Shown here: piece after piece, positions 1-9,958 of the stretch | Numbering within the stretch: position 1 is the stretch's first letter | Layout of the letters: every line of letters begins with the position of its first letter | Source of the DNA: Sediminicola sp. YIK13 | GTDB taxonomy: Bacteria; Bacteroidota; Bacteroidia; Flavobacteriales; Flavobacteriaceae | NCBI RefSeq assembly: GCF_001430825.1 | Contig: NZ_CP010535.1 | Location: 1,964,501 to 2,028,500, forward strand | Direction of reading: 5' to 3' | Length of the DNA: 64,000 nt | The notes under the pieces: model-generated | What the model saw: the letters and a program-made list of their open reading frames with translations, nothing else | Told to the model about the DNA's origin: nothing | Database searches by the model: none | Position numbers and translations under genes: made by a program

Positions 1-1141
1 TAAAATCGATGGCATTTTGCTTGTTGGAGTGCATTTGATAGATACGGGAAATACGCTCTTTCTTACCTGATCTATTGTTTAAGATATAAGAACCAGCATC
101 CAAACGACCTGAATACACTCTAAAGAAAGCCAAACGACCTACAAAAGGATCGGTAGCAATTTTAAAGGCCAAAGCAGCAAAAGGCTCCTTTACAGATGGC
201 TTACGGGAAACCTCTTTCTCCGTATCTGGATTCATACCTACGACATCATCCTTATCCATTGGGGAAGGCAAATATCTACATACAGCATCCAATAAAAACT
301 GAACACCTTTATTCTTAAAGGAAGAACCACAGATCATTGGAATGATACTCATGTCCATAACCGCAGCCCTTAAAGCAGCGTGAACTTCGTCTTCTGTAAT
401 GGAATCCTCATCTTCAAAGAACTTTTCCATCAAGGTTTCGTCATATTCAGCTACAGCTTCAATCAAAGCCGCCCTGAATTCCCTAACCTCTTCTTTCATC
501 TCTTCCGGAATGGCAACCACATCAAAAGTTGCTCCGAAATTCTCATCATGCCATACAATAGCTCTGTTTTTCACCAAATCCACGATACCCTTAAAGTCTG
601 CCTCGTCTCCGATTGGCAAAACAATAGGTACCGCATTGGATCCCAACATCTCCTTAACCTGCTTATTAACATTTAAGAAGTTAGCTCCCTGACGGTCCAT
701 TTTGTTAACGAAACCGATACGTGGCACTTTATAGTTATCCGCTAATCTCCAGTTCGTTTCAGACTGTGGCTCAACACCATCAACTGCACTGAACAAGAAA
801 ACCAAGCCATCCAAGACACGTAAAGAACGGTTTACTTCAACCGTAAAATCAACGTGACCAGGAGTATCAATAATATTAAAGTGATAAGACTGAGCATCTT
901 CAGTTGGCTGTGCATTCTCCATTGGGAATACCCACTCACATGTAGTTGCAGCAGAGGTAATTGTAATACCACGCTCCTGCTCTTGCTCCATCCAGTCCAT
1001 AGTGGCAGCACCATCATGAACCTCACCTATTTTATGACTCACACCAGTATAAAACAAAATACGTTCTGTCGTAGTTGTCTTACCCGCATCAATATGAGCA
1101 GCAATACCTATATTTCTTGTTAATTTTAAATCTCTAGCCAT
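1..1141 (-). CDS. fusA: Elongation factor G, N-terminal 380 residues (cut by window edge)
   Basis: EF-G is the GTPase that drives ribosomal translocation and, with RRF, ribosome recycling. Reading the minus strand from the ATG at 1141 gives an uninterrupted frame to base 1. The G1 loop AHIDAGKT lies at residues 15-22, followed by RGITITSA (switch I), DTPGHVDF (G3) and NKMD (G4), then the start of domain II. About 320 C-terminal residues lie outside the window. It is the third gene of the rpsL-rpsG-fusA (str) operon, 11 bases after rpsG. The truncation is an edge effect, not a pseudogene. The family call is very secure. Confidence 0.97.
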   Translation of the reverse strand, partial: MARDLKLTRNIGIAAHIDAGKTTTTERILFYTGVSHKIGEVHDGAATMDWMEQEQERGITITSAATTCEWVFPMENAQPTEDAQSYHFNIIDTPGHVDFTVEVNRSLRVLDGLVFLFSAVDGVEPQSETNWRLADNYKVPRIGFVNKMDRQGANFLNVNKQVKEMLGSNAVPIVLPIGDEADFKGIVDLVKNRAIVWHDENFGATFDVVAIPEEMKEEVREFRAALIEAVAEYDETLMEKFFEDEDSITEDEVHAALRAAVMDMSIIPMICGSSFKNKGVQFLLDAVCRYLPSPMDKDDVVGMNPDTEKEVSRKPSVKEPFAALAFKIATDPFVGRLAFFRVYSGRLDAGSYILNNRSGKKERISRIYQMHSNKQNAIDF

Positions 1142-1152
1142 TTCTCTATTAA

Positions 1153-1629
1153 TTAAAATCTAAAGTGGGAGAATGCTTTGTTTGCCTCTGCCATTTTATG
1201 GGTATCTGTTCTTTTCTTAACTGCAGCGCCCTCTTCCTTAGCAGCAGCTAAAATCTCGCCGGCTAATTTTTGGGACATTGCTTTTTCGTTACGCTTACGA
1301 GCATAACTGATCAACCATTTCATTGCAGTGGAAATTTTACGGTCCGGTCTAATTTGCATCGGAATCTGGAAAGTTGCCCCTCCTACCCTTCTACTTCTAA
1401 CCTCTACGTGCGGCATTACATTGGACAATGCATCTTTCCACAATTCTAATCCGGTCTTTTCTTCATCGGTCTTCTTTTCCTCTACGATGTCAATAGCATC
1501 ATAAAATACTTTGAAGGCGATAGACTTTTTACCATCCCACATCATCATGTTTACGAACCTAGTTACTAACTGGTCGTTAAACCTTGGATCCGGCAATAAC
1601 GGTCTCTTTTTGGCCTGTTTTTTTCTCAT
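1153..1629 (-). CDS. rpsG: 30S ribosomal protein S7
   Basis: S7 is a primary 16S rRNA-binding protein that nucleates assembly of the 30S head and touches the E-site tRNA. The 158-residue product starts MRKKQAKKR, carries the conserved [15 protein letters not shown] stretch near the N terminus, the central [16 protein letters not shown] segment, and [15 protein letters not shown], and ends with the usual C-terminal helix. Length fits the family (about 156-158). It sits between rpsL (24 bases upstream) and fusA. In other bacteria S7 autoregulates the str operon translationally; I see no clear structure here that would prove it. Confidence 0.97.
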   Translation of the reverse strand: MRKKQAKKRPLLPDPRFNDQLVTRFVNMMMWDGKKSIAFKVFYDAIDIVEEKKTDEEKTGLELWKDALSNVMPHVEVRSRRVGGATFQIPMQIRPDRKISTAMKWLISYARKRNEKAMSQKLAGEILAAAKEEGAAVKKRTDTHKMAEANKAFSHFRF

Positions 1630-1652
1630 GTCTTCTCTTTAAAAAGATTTAA

Positions 1653-2027
1653 TTACTTCTTAGGTCGTTTAGCTCCGTACTTAGATCTACGTTGGGTTCT
1701 TCCAGCAACACCTGCTGTATCCAATGCACCTCTAACGATGTGGTATCTAACACCTGGCAAATCCTTTACTCTTCCGCCTCTTACTAATACTATCGAGTGC
1801 TCTTGAAGATTGTGTCCTTCTCCAGGGATGTAAGCGTTCACCTCTTTACCATTGGTCAACCTAACCCTTGCAACTTTACGCATTGCAGAGTTTGGTTTCT
1901 TTGGTGTTGTAGTGTAAACACGAGTACAAACCCCTCTTCTCTGTGGACACGAATCCAAAGCAGCCGATTTACTCTTCTTAGTAATTGTGGCCCTTCCTTT
2001 TCGTACTAATTGTGAAATTGTTGGCAT
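1653..2027 (-). CDS. rpsL: 30S ribosomal protein S12
   Basis: S12 lies at the decoding centre and monitors codon-anticodon pairing. The 124-residue product has the family N terminus [12 protein letters not shown], the [21 protein letters not shown] loop region and the [14 protein letters not shown] region. The lysines whose substitution gives streptomycin resistance (in TPKKPN and GGRVKDLPG) are both wild type, so no rpsL-based resistance is expected. It is the first gene of the rpsL-rpsG-fusA operon, with a good promoter about 45-75 bases upstream. Confidence 0.97.
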   Translation of the reverse strand: MPTISQLVRKGRATITKKSKSAALDSCPQRRGVCTRVYTTTPKKPNSAMRKVARVRLTNGKEVNAYIPGEGHNLQEHSIVLVRGGRVKDLPGVRYHIVRGALDTAGVAGRTQRRSKYGAKRPKK

Positions 2028-2439
2028 ACTATATATTATATGTATAAAACTTACCCTCTTTTAAGGGCTGGCAAATGTAGCAATTATTACTAATAATTCA
2101 AATTCTAATGCATTAATTTCCAATGTTTTTTGAAAAAAGATTTAAACAGCGCTTTTTAAGGCCCAAATAATGAGCTCCAAATGAGTAGTTTATAATCTCC
2201 AATGTCTGTTATGCGGCCTATCGGCAAAATTTAGCTTTAATCTTGGAAGCTTAATGAAATATGAACATCATAACTTTTGTAACCAAAATTAGTCTTTCAT
2301 TATCCATTTCGTAATTAACAACGGCTTCTATTAGTACCCCTCCATATATTGGCAACATCTTAAATATTTATTAAAATTAGTTTGGATTATTAACATGAAA
2401 TTATGATTTTAGCGGTCAGCTAATTCAAATAATTTAAAA
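2028..2439. other. Divergent intergenic region between rpsL and susC
   Basis: This 412-base AT-rich gap separates two divergent operons. The rpsL promoter occupies 2072-2101. On the plus strand the nearest candidate for susC is TTAGTTTG at 2377-2384, one mismatch from TAnnTTTG, but the nearest TTG (2349-2351) is 25 bases upstream, too far for a standard promoter. I see no coding frame, RNA gene or repeat in it. Confidence 0.5.
2072..2101 (-). promoter_or_regulatory. Promoter of the rpsL-rpsG-fusA operon
   Basis: On the minus strand TTG (2101-2099), a 19-base spacer and TACATTTG (2079-2072) match the Bacteroidota sigma-A pattern TTG-N17-19-TAnnTTTG exactly. The -7 box ends 44 bases before the rpsL ATG, leaving a short leader of about 35-40 nt. 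The leader contains a small CCCT/AGGG hairpin near 2054-2067 whose role is unknown. Confidence 0.7.
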
Positions 2440-5400
2440 ATGAGAACAAAACTAAATGGAATCTTAACGCTATTATTAGCGTTTGTTGTGCATTTGACTT
2501 TTGCACAAGAAAAAACGATTTCGGGTACGGTGACCGATCAAGACGGTCTTCCGCTGCCTGGAGTCAACATTGTTGTAGTAGGAACCACTAACGGAACCCA
2601 AACAGATTTTGATGGTAACTATTCCATCCAAGGAACTTCGGGCCAAACCCTTTTGTTTACCTATATAGGTCAAAAGGAAGTGAGAATGCCAATTGGAGCA
2701 AGCAACACAATTAATGTTCAAATGACAGAGGACGCCCAAGCTTTGGAAGAGGTAGTTGTTACCGCCCAAGGTATTAAAAGGGAAAAGCAAGCCTTAGGTT
2801 ATTCTGTAGCCACAGTTGGCTCAGAAGATTTAGAGCAAAAGACTGAAGGTGATGTAGGTCGTGTCCTAAGAGGTAAAGCTTCTGGGGTGAACATTACGGC
2901 CCAGAGTGGTATTTCAGGATCTGGAACTAGCATCGTTATTAGAGGTTTTCAGTCGTTTTCTCAAAACAACCAACCACTATTTATCGTAGATGGTGTTCCT
3001 TTCAGTAGTGATACAAACGCAGGGGGCTCTTTCGTAGATGGTAACAACGGTTCTAGCCGTTTCTTGGATTTGGATCCAAACAGTATTGCCAGCGTAAGTG
3101 TCTTGAAAGGTTTATCAGCAGCTACACTATATGGTGAGCAAGGTAAGAACGGGGTAATCTTGATTACCACTAAGAACGGCTCTACAGGAGCTAAAAAATC
3201 CAAGTCAGAGATTTCTGTAACAACGTCTTATTTCTTTAACGAAATTGCATCCATGCCTGAATATCAGGACGATTATGGAAACGGTTTCGACCAAAGATTT
3301 GGATGGTTCTTCAGTAACTGGGGACCTAGTTTTAGAAAAGATGGAGTAACTGGTTGGGGAAATCCATCTAACTTTCCTGGTATTTATGATTTAAATACTA
3401 CTGACGCAACAATAAGACACCCTTACGCCACAGCAAGTAGTGCTACTGGAATTCCACAGGCATTTCCAGAATTGGCCAATGCTAGATACAAATGGCAACC
3501 TTACAACAGTGTACAGGATTTCTTTAGAGTAGGTGGTGTTTCCAATGTATCTGTTAACGCAACAGGTGGATCTGATGACGGAAAAGTATCCTATAATGCC
3601 AGTTTTGGTCATTTGGATGATGAAGGGTTTACCCCAGGGAACAACCTTACAAGAAACAACATCGGTATTGGTGGTAAAGCTCAGTTGAGCAACAAGTTCA
3701 CCATAACAGGTACTATGAACTACTCCAGAACAGATTTCAAGAGCCCACCGGTAGCGGCGAGTACAGGAAATGGTTCTTTTGGTAGTGGATCATCTGTATT
3801 TGGAAACTTGTTCTTTACACCACGTTCTGTGGATTTAATAGGTCTTCCTTTCGAAAACCCAATTACAGGAGCAAGTACATACTATCGTCAGAACAACAGT
3901 ATCCAGCATCCACTTTGGACGGTAAAAAATGCGCGTAACGAGCAAGTTACCAACAGAGCATTTGGTAACCTTACAACAGTTTACAACCTTACTGACAACT
4001 TAAATTTAACCTACAGATTTGGTTATGATGTTTACAACGAGCGTAACATCAACTACCAGAACAAAGGTGGAGTTGATGGTAGTGCGGCTACTTTGAGCGG
4101 TATTTACCAAACTTGGGACAACAACAATACCATCTGGGATCACAGTATCATTTTAAGTGGTAACTATGACCTTACTGAAAAATTGGATGTTAACATAACC
4201 GCTGGTGGAACCACCAGAAGCACAAACTATGACAGACAAGGTGTTGCAAGTAGTGGACAGAATGTATTTGGAGTGTTGAGACATTTCAACTTTGACTTAC
4301 AGGATGAGATTCAATTCACAACCTACCAAAACATTGCAGGTCTTTATGCACAGGCTGATTTTGGATATGACAGAATGTTCTATGCTACTTTCAATGCTAG
4401 AAATGACTGGGTTTCAAATCAATCAAAAGAAAACAGATCTTTACTTTACAAAGGAGGAAGTTTCTCTTTCATTCCAACACAGGCAATCGAAGGACTTACT
4501 AGCCAAGGAGGTTTAAATTACTTGAAGATTAGAGGTGGTTACGGTGAATCAGCAGGATTCGCACAAGGGTTCCCAACTTCTGTAGATTTAAATATAGACA
4601 CTCAGGCCTTTTTAAATGGTGATGGACAAACAGTAGTAACCAACTCGGTTTCAAACACTGTGGCCAACCCAGACATCTTACCTGAGCGTTACACAGAATA
4701 TGAAGTAGGTATTGAATCAAGATTGTTCGATAGCAGATTGAGCCTAGACGTATCCGCTTACAAGCGTATCACAAAAGATTTGATCGTTAACAGACCTTTG
4801 GATCCTAGTACAGGAGGTACTTCCACCCAGACTAACGTAGGGGAGATAGAAGGTGAAGGTTTAGAAATAGACTTAGGTTTAGACATCTTCAGAAGCGCTA
4901 AAGACGGTTTCAACTGGAGTGTTAACTCTAACTTCAACACCAACAACGCGGTTGTAACAGATTTGGGAGCAGATACAGATTTGATTGTATATGCTGGTTT
5001 CTCTAACTTGGGTAACGCTGCCATCGTAGGTGAGCAACTAGGTGTAATTGCAGGTAGTAGAATTGCAAGAAACGAGAATGGTGAGTTCTTGGTTAGTGGT
5101 TCAGGTAACTACATAGAGGAAGAAGTTGACGAAAACGGGTTGTTGCCTGTAATTGGTAACCCTAATCCAGATTGGACTTTGAACGTAACCAATAACTTTT
5201 CTTTTAAGAACTTCAACATGAGCTTCTTGTTCAACCACGTACAAGGTGGTGATATCTACACAAGTACAGTGGCTACCTTATTAGGTAGAGGTTTAACTAC
5301 TGACACCTCTGATAGGGAAAATGTATATGTTTTACCTGGTATTGCACCTGATGGCAATCCTAACACTGTTCAGATCAACAACTCGGATTACTACTTTAGT

Positions 5401-5694
5401 AATGTATTGTTCGGGCCAGCTGAACTACAGGTATATGATGCCACTACTTTGAGACTACAGGAAATTTCTCTTGGATATTCTGTGCCTAAGAAACATTTGG
5501 ACAATACTCCATTTGGATCGGTAAGCTTTACATTAACAGGATTCAACATGTGGTTCAAGGCCTTTAACGTGCCAGATGGAACTAACTTTGACCCTAACGT
5601 TGCGGGTGTTGGTGTAGGTAACGGAATTGGATTCGATTTCTTAAACGGACCTAGTTCCAAGAGATATGGATTTAGTGTAAAGGCTACCTTTTAA
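2440..5694 (+). CDS. SusC/RagA-family TonB-linked outer-membrane transporter
   Basis: This is the barrel component of an outer-membrane nutrient importer that works with a SusD lid. The 1084-residue product has a signal peptide (LLLAFVVHLTFAQ, cleaved near residue 22), a carboxypeptidase-regulatory-like beta-sandwich (about 24-100; SGTVTDQDGLPLPGVNI), a TonB plug (about 115-245; IVDGVPF, TLYGEQGKNGVILITTK) and a 22-strand-type barrel ending in the aromatic tail KATF. It is followed after 26 bases by a SusD-like gene, the normal arrangement. No glycoside hydrolase, polysaccharide lyase or sulfatase lies nearby, so the substrate cannot be inferred; it could be a peptide or other polymer rather than a glycan. 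Confidence 0.93.
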   Translation: MRTKLNGILTLLLAFVVHLTFAQEKTISGTVTDQDGLPLPGVNIVVVGTTNGTQTDFDGNYSIQGTSGQTLLFTYIGQKEVRMPIGASNTINVQMTEDAQALEEVVVTAQGIKREKQALGYSVATVGSEDLEQKTEGDVGRVLRGKASGVNITAQSGISGSGTSIVIRGFQSFSQNNQPLFIVDGVPFSSDTNAGGSFVDGNNGSSRFLDLDPNSIASVSVLKGLSAATLYGEQGKNGVILITTKNGSTGAKKSKSEISVTTSYFFNEIASMPEYQDDYGNGFDQRFGWFFSNWGPSFRKDGVTGWGNPSNFPGIYDLNTTDATIRHPYATASSATGIPQAFPELANARYKWQPYNSVQDFFRVGGVSNVSVNATGGSDDGKVSYNASFGHLDDEGFTPGNNLTRNNIGIGGKAQLSNKFTITGTMNYSRTDFKSPPVAASTGNGSFGSGSSVFGNLFFTPRSVDLIGLPFENPITGASTYYRQNNSIQHPLWTVKNARNEQVTNRAFGNLTTVYNLTDNLNLTYRFGYDVYNERNINYQNKGGVDGSAATLSGIYQTWDNNNTIWDHSIILSGNYDLTEKLDVNITAGGTTRSTNYDRQGVASSGQNVFGVLRHFNFDLQDEIQFTTYQNIAGLYAQADFGYDRMFYATFNARNDWVSNQSKENRSLLYKGGSFSFIPTQAIEGLTSQGGLNYLKIRGGYGESAGFAQGFPTSVDLNIDTQAFLNGDGQTVVTNSVSNTVANPDILPERYTEYEVGIESRLFDSRLSLDVSAYKRITKDLIVNRPLDPSTGGTSTQTNVGEIEGEGLEIDLGLDIFRSAKDGFNWSVNSNFNTNNAVVTDLGADTDLIVYAGFSNLGNAAIVGEQLGVIAGSRIARNENGEFLVSGSGNYIEEEVDENGLLPVIGNPNPDWTLNVTNNFSFKNFNMSFLFNHVQGGDIYTSTVATLLGRGLTTDTSDRENVYVLPGIAPDGNPNTVQINNSDYYFSNVLFGPAELQVYDATTLRLQEISLGYSVPKKHLDNTPFGSVSFTLTGFNMWFKAFNVPDGTNFDPNVAGVGVGNGIGFDFLNGPSSKRYGFSVKATF

Positions 5695-5720
5695 TTTTAA
5701 CAAAACAAAGTATCGAAATT

Positions 5721-7367
5721 ATGAAACAATTATTTAAAATATTTTGTATCGCAACGGTTCTTGGAGCATCTTTACTTCAATCCTGCGAAACAACAGAACT
5801 GGACCTTAGGAAGAATCCTAATGCCCTGTCAGCGGACCAAGGGAACCCTGACTTTTTATTAAATGGCATTCAATTATCTTTTGTCTCTTTAGTAGAAAGT
5901 TTAGGAAGAACAGGTGCAGAAATGACCCGTATTGATTATATGTTCGGTAGGGACTACAGAAACGTGTACTCTCCTGCTTCATTTGATGGAGAATGGACTA
6001 CCGCCTACACACAAATCAAAACGGATATCAATGCACTTACGCCATTAGCTGAAGAAGCTGGGCTAAACTATCATTTGGGAATGACCCAATTCATGGAAGC
6101 CTATACTTTAGTATCCTTGGTAGATTTCTTCGGAGATGTACCTTATTCTGAGGCTAACTTGGGATCTGCTAACTTTAATCCTAACGTAGATCCGGGAGCT
6201 ACTGTTTATGAGGCGGCTCTTGGTCTTATAGACGATGCAATTGCCAATTTCAATGATGGAGGTGTTGCAGACCCACAGAACGACTTTTACTATGATGGAG
6301 ATGCCAGTAAGTGGATCAAGGCATGTAACACACTTAAATTGAAGTTGTACATGACCAGTAGATTGGCAAACAGTGGTGCGCTTGCGAGCTTTAATGCTAT
6401 CATTGCTTCCAACAATTACATTTCTTCAACTTCGGATGATTTTCAATTCCAATGGGGAGTGAATGAAGTACAGCCAGATACAAGACATCCAAGATACAGT
6501 GCTAGTTACACTGCTCAAGGTGGTACAGATTACATGTCCAATCATCAGATGAACTATATGCTTCAGAACGATGATCCTAGGATTCGTTACTACTACTATA
6601 GACAAAATGAAGAAACTCCAGGTGCAGAAGCCCCTCCGGCTTTGGAAGTATTACAGTGTTCTTTACAAACACCACCTTCCCACTATACAGGTTTCCCATT
6701 TTGCTATTTACCAAACGGATATTGGGGTAGAGATCATGGAAGTGATGAAGGAACACCACCAGATGGTTTCTTGAGATCATTGATAGGAGTTTATCCTGCA
6801 GGAGGTAAATTTGACGACAGTTCTTTTGAAGGACAAGGTCAAGGTGACGGTGCCGGAGGTAACGGTATCACGCCTATATTATTGGCTTCTTGGGTAGATT
6901 TTTGGAGAGCAGAAGCTGCCATGGTGAACAACAATCCAGCGGGCGCAAGAACATTTGTACTTGCAGGTCTTGCTAAATCAGTTGCCAAGGTACAGTCTTT
7001 TGGTTCTTTAGATTCATCTTCAGACCTTTCAACAGCTCCGACCGCTGCGGATGTTGCCGATCATAGCGCAGCAATTGCTGCAGCTTTTGACGCTGACAGC
7101 ACTGGTGGATGGAATGTTTTAGGACAAGAGTTTTTCACTGCATTGTTTGGAAACGGTATAGACGGTTACAACTTCTACAGAAGAACTGGATTTCCTAGCA
7201 CCCTACAACCAAGTTTAGAGCCACAACCTGGTGCTTTCATCAGATCCGTGTTTTATTCCTCTAACTTTGTGAACAACAACTCTAACGTAACACAAAAAGC
7301 AGATCAAACCCAACAAGTATTCTGGGATACAAATCCTGCTTCACCAGCATTTCCGTTATCTAACTAA
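5721..7367 (+). CDS. SusD/RagB-like nutrient-binding outer-membrane lipoprotein
   Basis: This is the surface-exposed substrate-binding lid partner of the SusC protein upstream. The 548-residue product has a type II signal with lipobox LLQSC (Cys22), followed by a SusD-like alpha-helical fold. The N-terminal pattern (ELDLRKNPNALS, then TDINALTPLAEEAG and VSLVDFFGDVPYSEA) fits the SusD-like_2 branch rather than classical starch SusD. The C terminus carries the QQVFWDTN segment typical of the branch. It is co-directional with susC (26-base gap) and with a third lipoprotein 10 bases downstream, so the three are one operon. The substrate is unknown. Confidence 0.9.
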   Translation: MKQLFKIFCIATVLGASLLQSCETTELDLRKNPNALSADQGNPDFLLNGIQLSFVSLVESLGRTGAEMTRIDYMFGRDYRNVYSPASFDGEWTTAYTQIKTDINALTPLAEEAGLNYHLGMTQFMEAYTLVSLVDFFGDVPYSEANLGSANFNPNVDPGATVYEAALGLIDDAIANFNDGGVADPQNDFYYDGDASKWIKACNTLKLKLYMTSRLANSGALASFNAIIASNNYISSTSDDFQFQWGVNEVQPDTRHPRYSASYTAQGGTDYMSNHQMNYMLQNDDPRIRYYYYRQNEETPGAEAPPALEVLQCSLQTPPSHYTGFPFCYLPNGYWGRDHGSDEGTPPDGFLRSLIGVYPAGGKFDDSSFEGQGQGDGAGGNGITPILLASWVDFWRAEAAMVNNNPAGARTFVLAGLAKSVAKVQSFGSLDSSSDLSTAPTAADVADHSAAIAAAFDADSTGGWNVLGQEFFTALFGNGIDGYNFYRRTGFPSTLQPSLEPQPGAFIRSVFYSSNFVNNNSNVTQKADQTQQVFWDTNPASPAFPLSN

Positions 7368-7377
7368 ATAAAAGAAA

Positions 7378-8349
7378 ATGAAAAAAATATTATTAAAAAT
7401 ATCGATAGTTGCCCTTGCTTTGATAACCTTAGGTTGTTCCAGCGAAGATAACGTAATAGATATCGTATCTAGGGATCTTAGCACCGAGCTTCCGTTTCTT
7501 AGGATTACGAGTCAAACCGGAAGGAGTTTAAACCTTTTCGACACGGAATCTACGTATACCGTAAATTTTGAGTACCAAGAGGTAGAGAATACCGCTGTCA
7601 TGGACCAATTTGAGCGTGTAGACTTCACTATTAACTTCATTGACAATTTTGAAGATGGAGTTGACAACTCTAAAGCTGCTGTTTCTTTAGGCAGCTTGTC
7701 AAAAAGTGATTTTTCTGCACTAAGTTCATTTGGAATGCCAACCAGTTCATTTGACTATACCTTCGGGGAAGCCTTAACAGCACTTGGACTTACAACAGCC
7801 CAAGTAAATGGTGGTGACCAGTTCCAATTGAATTGGGAATTGTTCCTAACAGATGGTAGTTCAATCAATAGTTCAGATGTTAGTGGTAACATCAGTGCCG
7901 TTGGAGGTTATTATTCAGCTCCTTACCAGTCAAGAGCTGCAATGGTATGCTTGTTTGATGCGCCTGAATTCTTTGTTGGAGATTACCAAATGGAGCAATT
8001 GACCGGTGCAGATCCTTTCTACGGAGATGAGACTTTCGGTACTCAAGTAGTAACGTTAACTGCTACAGGAGCAACCCAAAGACAATTCAATTTCCTTTAC
8101 TATCCTGGAAATTTTGATACTAATTACACCTTTACGATGAACTTTGTTTGTGACAGGATCAGCATGGTTGGTACTGGAGGTTTAGGTTGTGGTGGCAGTA
8201 TAGGTCAAACAACCGGTGATACACCAACATTCTTTGATCAAAATCTTGTTGATGATGCTGAAATCATATTGAGCATTACTGATTTTGATGGAGATGGTGG
8301 ATGTGGTACAGGAAGTAACCAAATAACTGTAAGGCTAACCAAACTATAA
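7378..8349 (+). CDS. Lipoprotein of unknown function, third gene of the SusCD operon
   Basis: A 323-residue product with lipobox ITLGC (Cys20) and no catalytic motif I recognise. The mature part is rich in beta-prone, Gly/Ser/Thr segments and has four cysteines in its second half, including a GCGGS and a GGCGTGS stretch close to an acidic DFDGDGG run that could bind calcium. It starts 10 bases after the SusD-like gene and is followed by a strong terminator, so it is co-expressed with the importer. By analogy with SusE/SusF-type accessory lipoproteins it may be surface exposed and bind the same substrate, but this is inference from position only. Confidence 0.75.
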   Translation: MKKILLKISIVALALITLGCSSEDNVIDIVSRDLSTELPFLRITSQTGRSLNLFDTESTYTVNFEYQEVENTAVMDQFERVDFTINFIDNFEDGVDNSKAAVSLGSLSKSDFSALSSFGMPTSSFDYTFGEALTALGLTTAQVNGGDQFQLNWELFLTDGSSINSSDVSGNISAVGGYYSAPYQSRAAMVCLFDAPEFFVGDYQMEQLTGADPFYGDETFGTQVVTLTATGATQRQFNFLYYPGNFDTNYTFTMNFVCDRISMVGTGGLGCGGSIGQTTGDTPTFFDQNLVDDAEIILSITDFDGDGGCGTGSNQITVRLTKL

Positions 8350-8368
8350 AATTAGCTTAACATAATTC

Positions 8369-8410
8369 AGAAAGGCCACTCCCATGAAAATGGATAGTGG
8401 CCTTTCTTTT
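8369..8410 (+). terminator. Rho-independent terminator of the SusCD operon
   Basis: A perfect 12-base inverted repeat (AGAAAGGCCACT at 8369-8380 and its complement at 8396-8407) with a 15-base loop is followed by a short T run. It lies 20 bases after the stop of the third lipoprotein gene. Confidence 0.85.
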
Positions 8411-8448
8411 ATAATGCAGCCCCAAAAGGCTTTAAAAAATCTATTTTA

Positions 8449-9795
8449 ATGAAAACAACGCTTTTTAACCCTAAGCTAATACCAGGCTTTCTTCTTTTGA
8501 TGGCGTGCATCTTAGTCTTTTCATGTGAAGAAAACACCAATGAACCTGTGGAAGAAGAAACAGTTGAAATAACTCCAGATCCGATCCCTGAGGAAGGAGG
8601 AGAAGAAACATCTGATCTTAAAGTTGAAGGGGAAATAATTGTACACGATCTAAACAGCATGGAAGACTCCTATATTCTAATAAACAATATTATGGGCGGG
8701 AAGGTCTTTTTAATGGATAAGACGGGTACCATTGTTCAAAATTGGGAAATGGAGTACGGCATAGGCAACGATTGTACGCTTCTAGATAATGGTCAGTTAT
8801 TGGCTCTATTAAAAGATCCAGATGCCCAGATAAAATTTGGCGGTTACGGAGGCATCATTAGAATTCTAAATAAAGATTCGAGTATAGCCAAGGAATTTAA
8901 ATATTCCTCGGAAAACGAAGTGGTCCACCATGATATTGAAATGCTGCCAAATGGCAATCTACTTTTTTTGGTGTGGGAGAAAATTACTGCAGCTACAGCC
9001 TTGGAAAATGGCTTTAATACAGAAAGGGAACTTTTCCCGGAGGCTTTGATGGAGTTAGACCCTAACACTAATGAAATCGTTTGGACTTGGCATTCCATGG
9101 ACCATATTGTTCAGGATGTGGACAACACCAAATTGAATTTCGGAAACATTTCTGATAATTTCAGAAAAATTGATATCAACTATGAGGAACGGGAAGAAGA
9201 TAAAATAGATGGGGATATCATGCATGCCAACGGCATTACCTACGATAAGGAAAATGATGTAATATTTATGTCAGTCAACAATTTCAGTGAAATCTGGGCA
9301 ATAGACCATAGCACTACCATTGAAGAGGCCAAGTCATCCACTGGGGGTAAGTTTGGATATGGTGGAGACCTACTATATCGTTTTGGCAATCCTTCTGCAT
9401 ATCAAAACACCAATGGTAATCGTCTTTTTCATAATATGCACAATCCCAACCTCATTAATCAAAATCAAACCATGTTGGTATATGCCAACCAAAATAACAT
9501 CTCACAGTCCGAGGTATTCGAATTTGATCTGAACAGCCTGATTTTAGATTTAAATACCAATAACGAACCTATAATAACATGGAGCTACACAAACCCAGAT
9601 CTATACAGCCGTATCGTTTCTGGTGCCATAAGGCAGAAAAATGGGAACACATTGATAACTGATAGTGATACAGGAATACTTGAAGTAAACCCTGATGGAA
9701 CAATAGTCTGGGAATACAAAGGCCCTGGTTTATTCTGGAGGTCCTACCCCCTTTCTAAAGATGAGATTTCCATCCAATCTTTGAATTTAAATTAA
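8449..9795 (+). CDS. Arylsulfotransferase (ASST)-like lipoprotein
   Basis: The 448-residue product has lipobox LVFSC (Cys26), an acidic linker of Glu/Pro repeats (about 30-60), then a beta-propeller of the arylsulfotransferase family. Family signatures are the repeated blade pattern (KVFLMDKTGTIVQNWEM, then IIRILNKDSSI), VHHDIEMLPNGN with candidate active-site histidines, DIMHANGITYD and a C-terminal TLITDSDTGILEVNPDG blade. Characterised members move sulfate from one phenol to another in the periplasm. No DsbA/DsbB-like partner is adjacent, unlike the enterobacterial operon, and a lipid anchor differs from the soluble enterobacterial enzyme. It could instead be a non-catalytic propeller. It has its own terminator and follows one, so it appears monocistronic. 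Confidence 0.75.
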   Translation: MKTTLFNPKLIPGFLLLMACILVFSCEENTNEPVEEETVEITPDPIPEEGGEETSDLKVEGEIIVHDLNSMEDSYILINNIMGGKVFLMDKTGTIVQNWEMEYGIGNDCTLLDNGQLLALLKDPDAQIKFGGYGGIIRILNKDSSIAKEFKYSSENEVVHHDIEMLPNGNLLFLVWEKITAATALENGFNTERELFPEALMELDPNTNEIVWTWHSMDHIVQDVDNTKLNFGNISDNFRKIDINYEEREEDKIDGDIMHANGITYDKENDVIFMSVNNFSEIWAIDHSTTIEEAKSSTGGKFGYGGDLLYRFGNPSAYQNTNGNRLFHNMHNPNLINQNQTMLVYANQNNISQSEVFEFDLNSLILDLNTNNEPIITWSYTNPDLYSRIVSGAIRQKNGNTLITDSDTGILEVNPDGTIVWEYKGPGLFWRSYPLSKDEISIQSLNLN

Positions 9796-9833
9796 AATAA
9801 TCTATTTTTGGCGTCAAAATAGGATTATTTTCT
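9794..9833 (+). terminator. Probable terminator after the ASST-like gene
   Basis: AAAATAATC-TATTTT (9794-9808) pairs with AAAATA-GATTATTTT (9816-9831) with one bulged G and a 7-base loop; the stem overlaps the stop codon and ends in a T run. The stem is AT-rich, so efficiency is uncertain. Confidence 0.5.
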
Positions 9834-9958
9834 CCAATTACTTGTCGTTAGCATTGTAAAATGACATAGATGTAACTAATAATCAAATAGTTCAATTAAC
9901 CCATGTCCAACACTATTTTTGTTGGAACATTACTTTAATATTAAAAAAATAAAAAAAA

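Noticed and set aside
1-1141. fusA as a pseudogene because it is short
   Set aside because: The frame is open to base 1 and simply leaves the window; there is no internal stop.
2349-2384. A susC promoter of TTG plus TTAGTTTG
   Set aside because: The spacer is 25 bases, well outside 17-19, and the box has a mismatch. Recorded only as a weak candidate.
2440-8349. Calling the SusCD operon a polysaccharide utilisation locus
   Set aside because: No carbohydrate-active enzyme, sulfatase or regulator typical of such loci is present in the neighbourhood.
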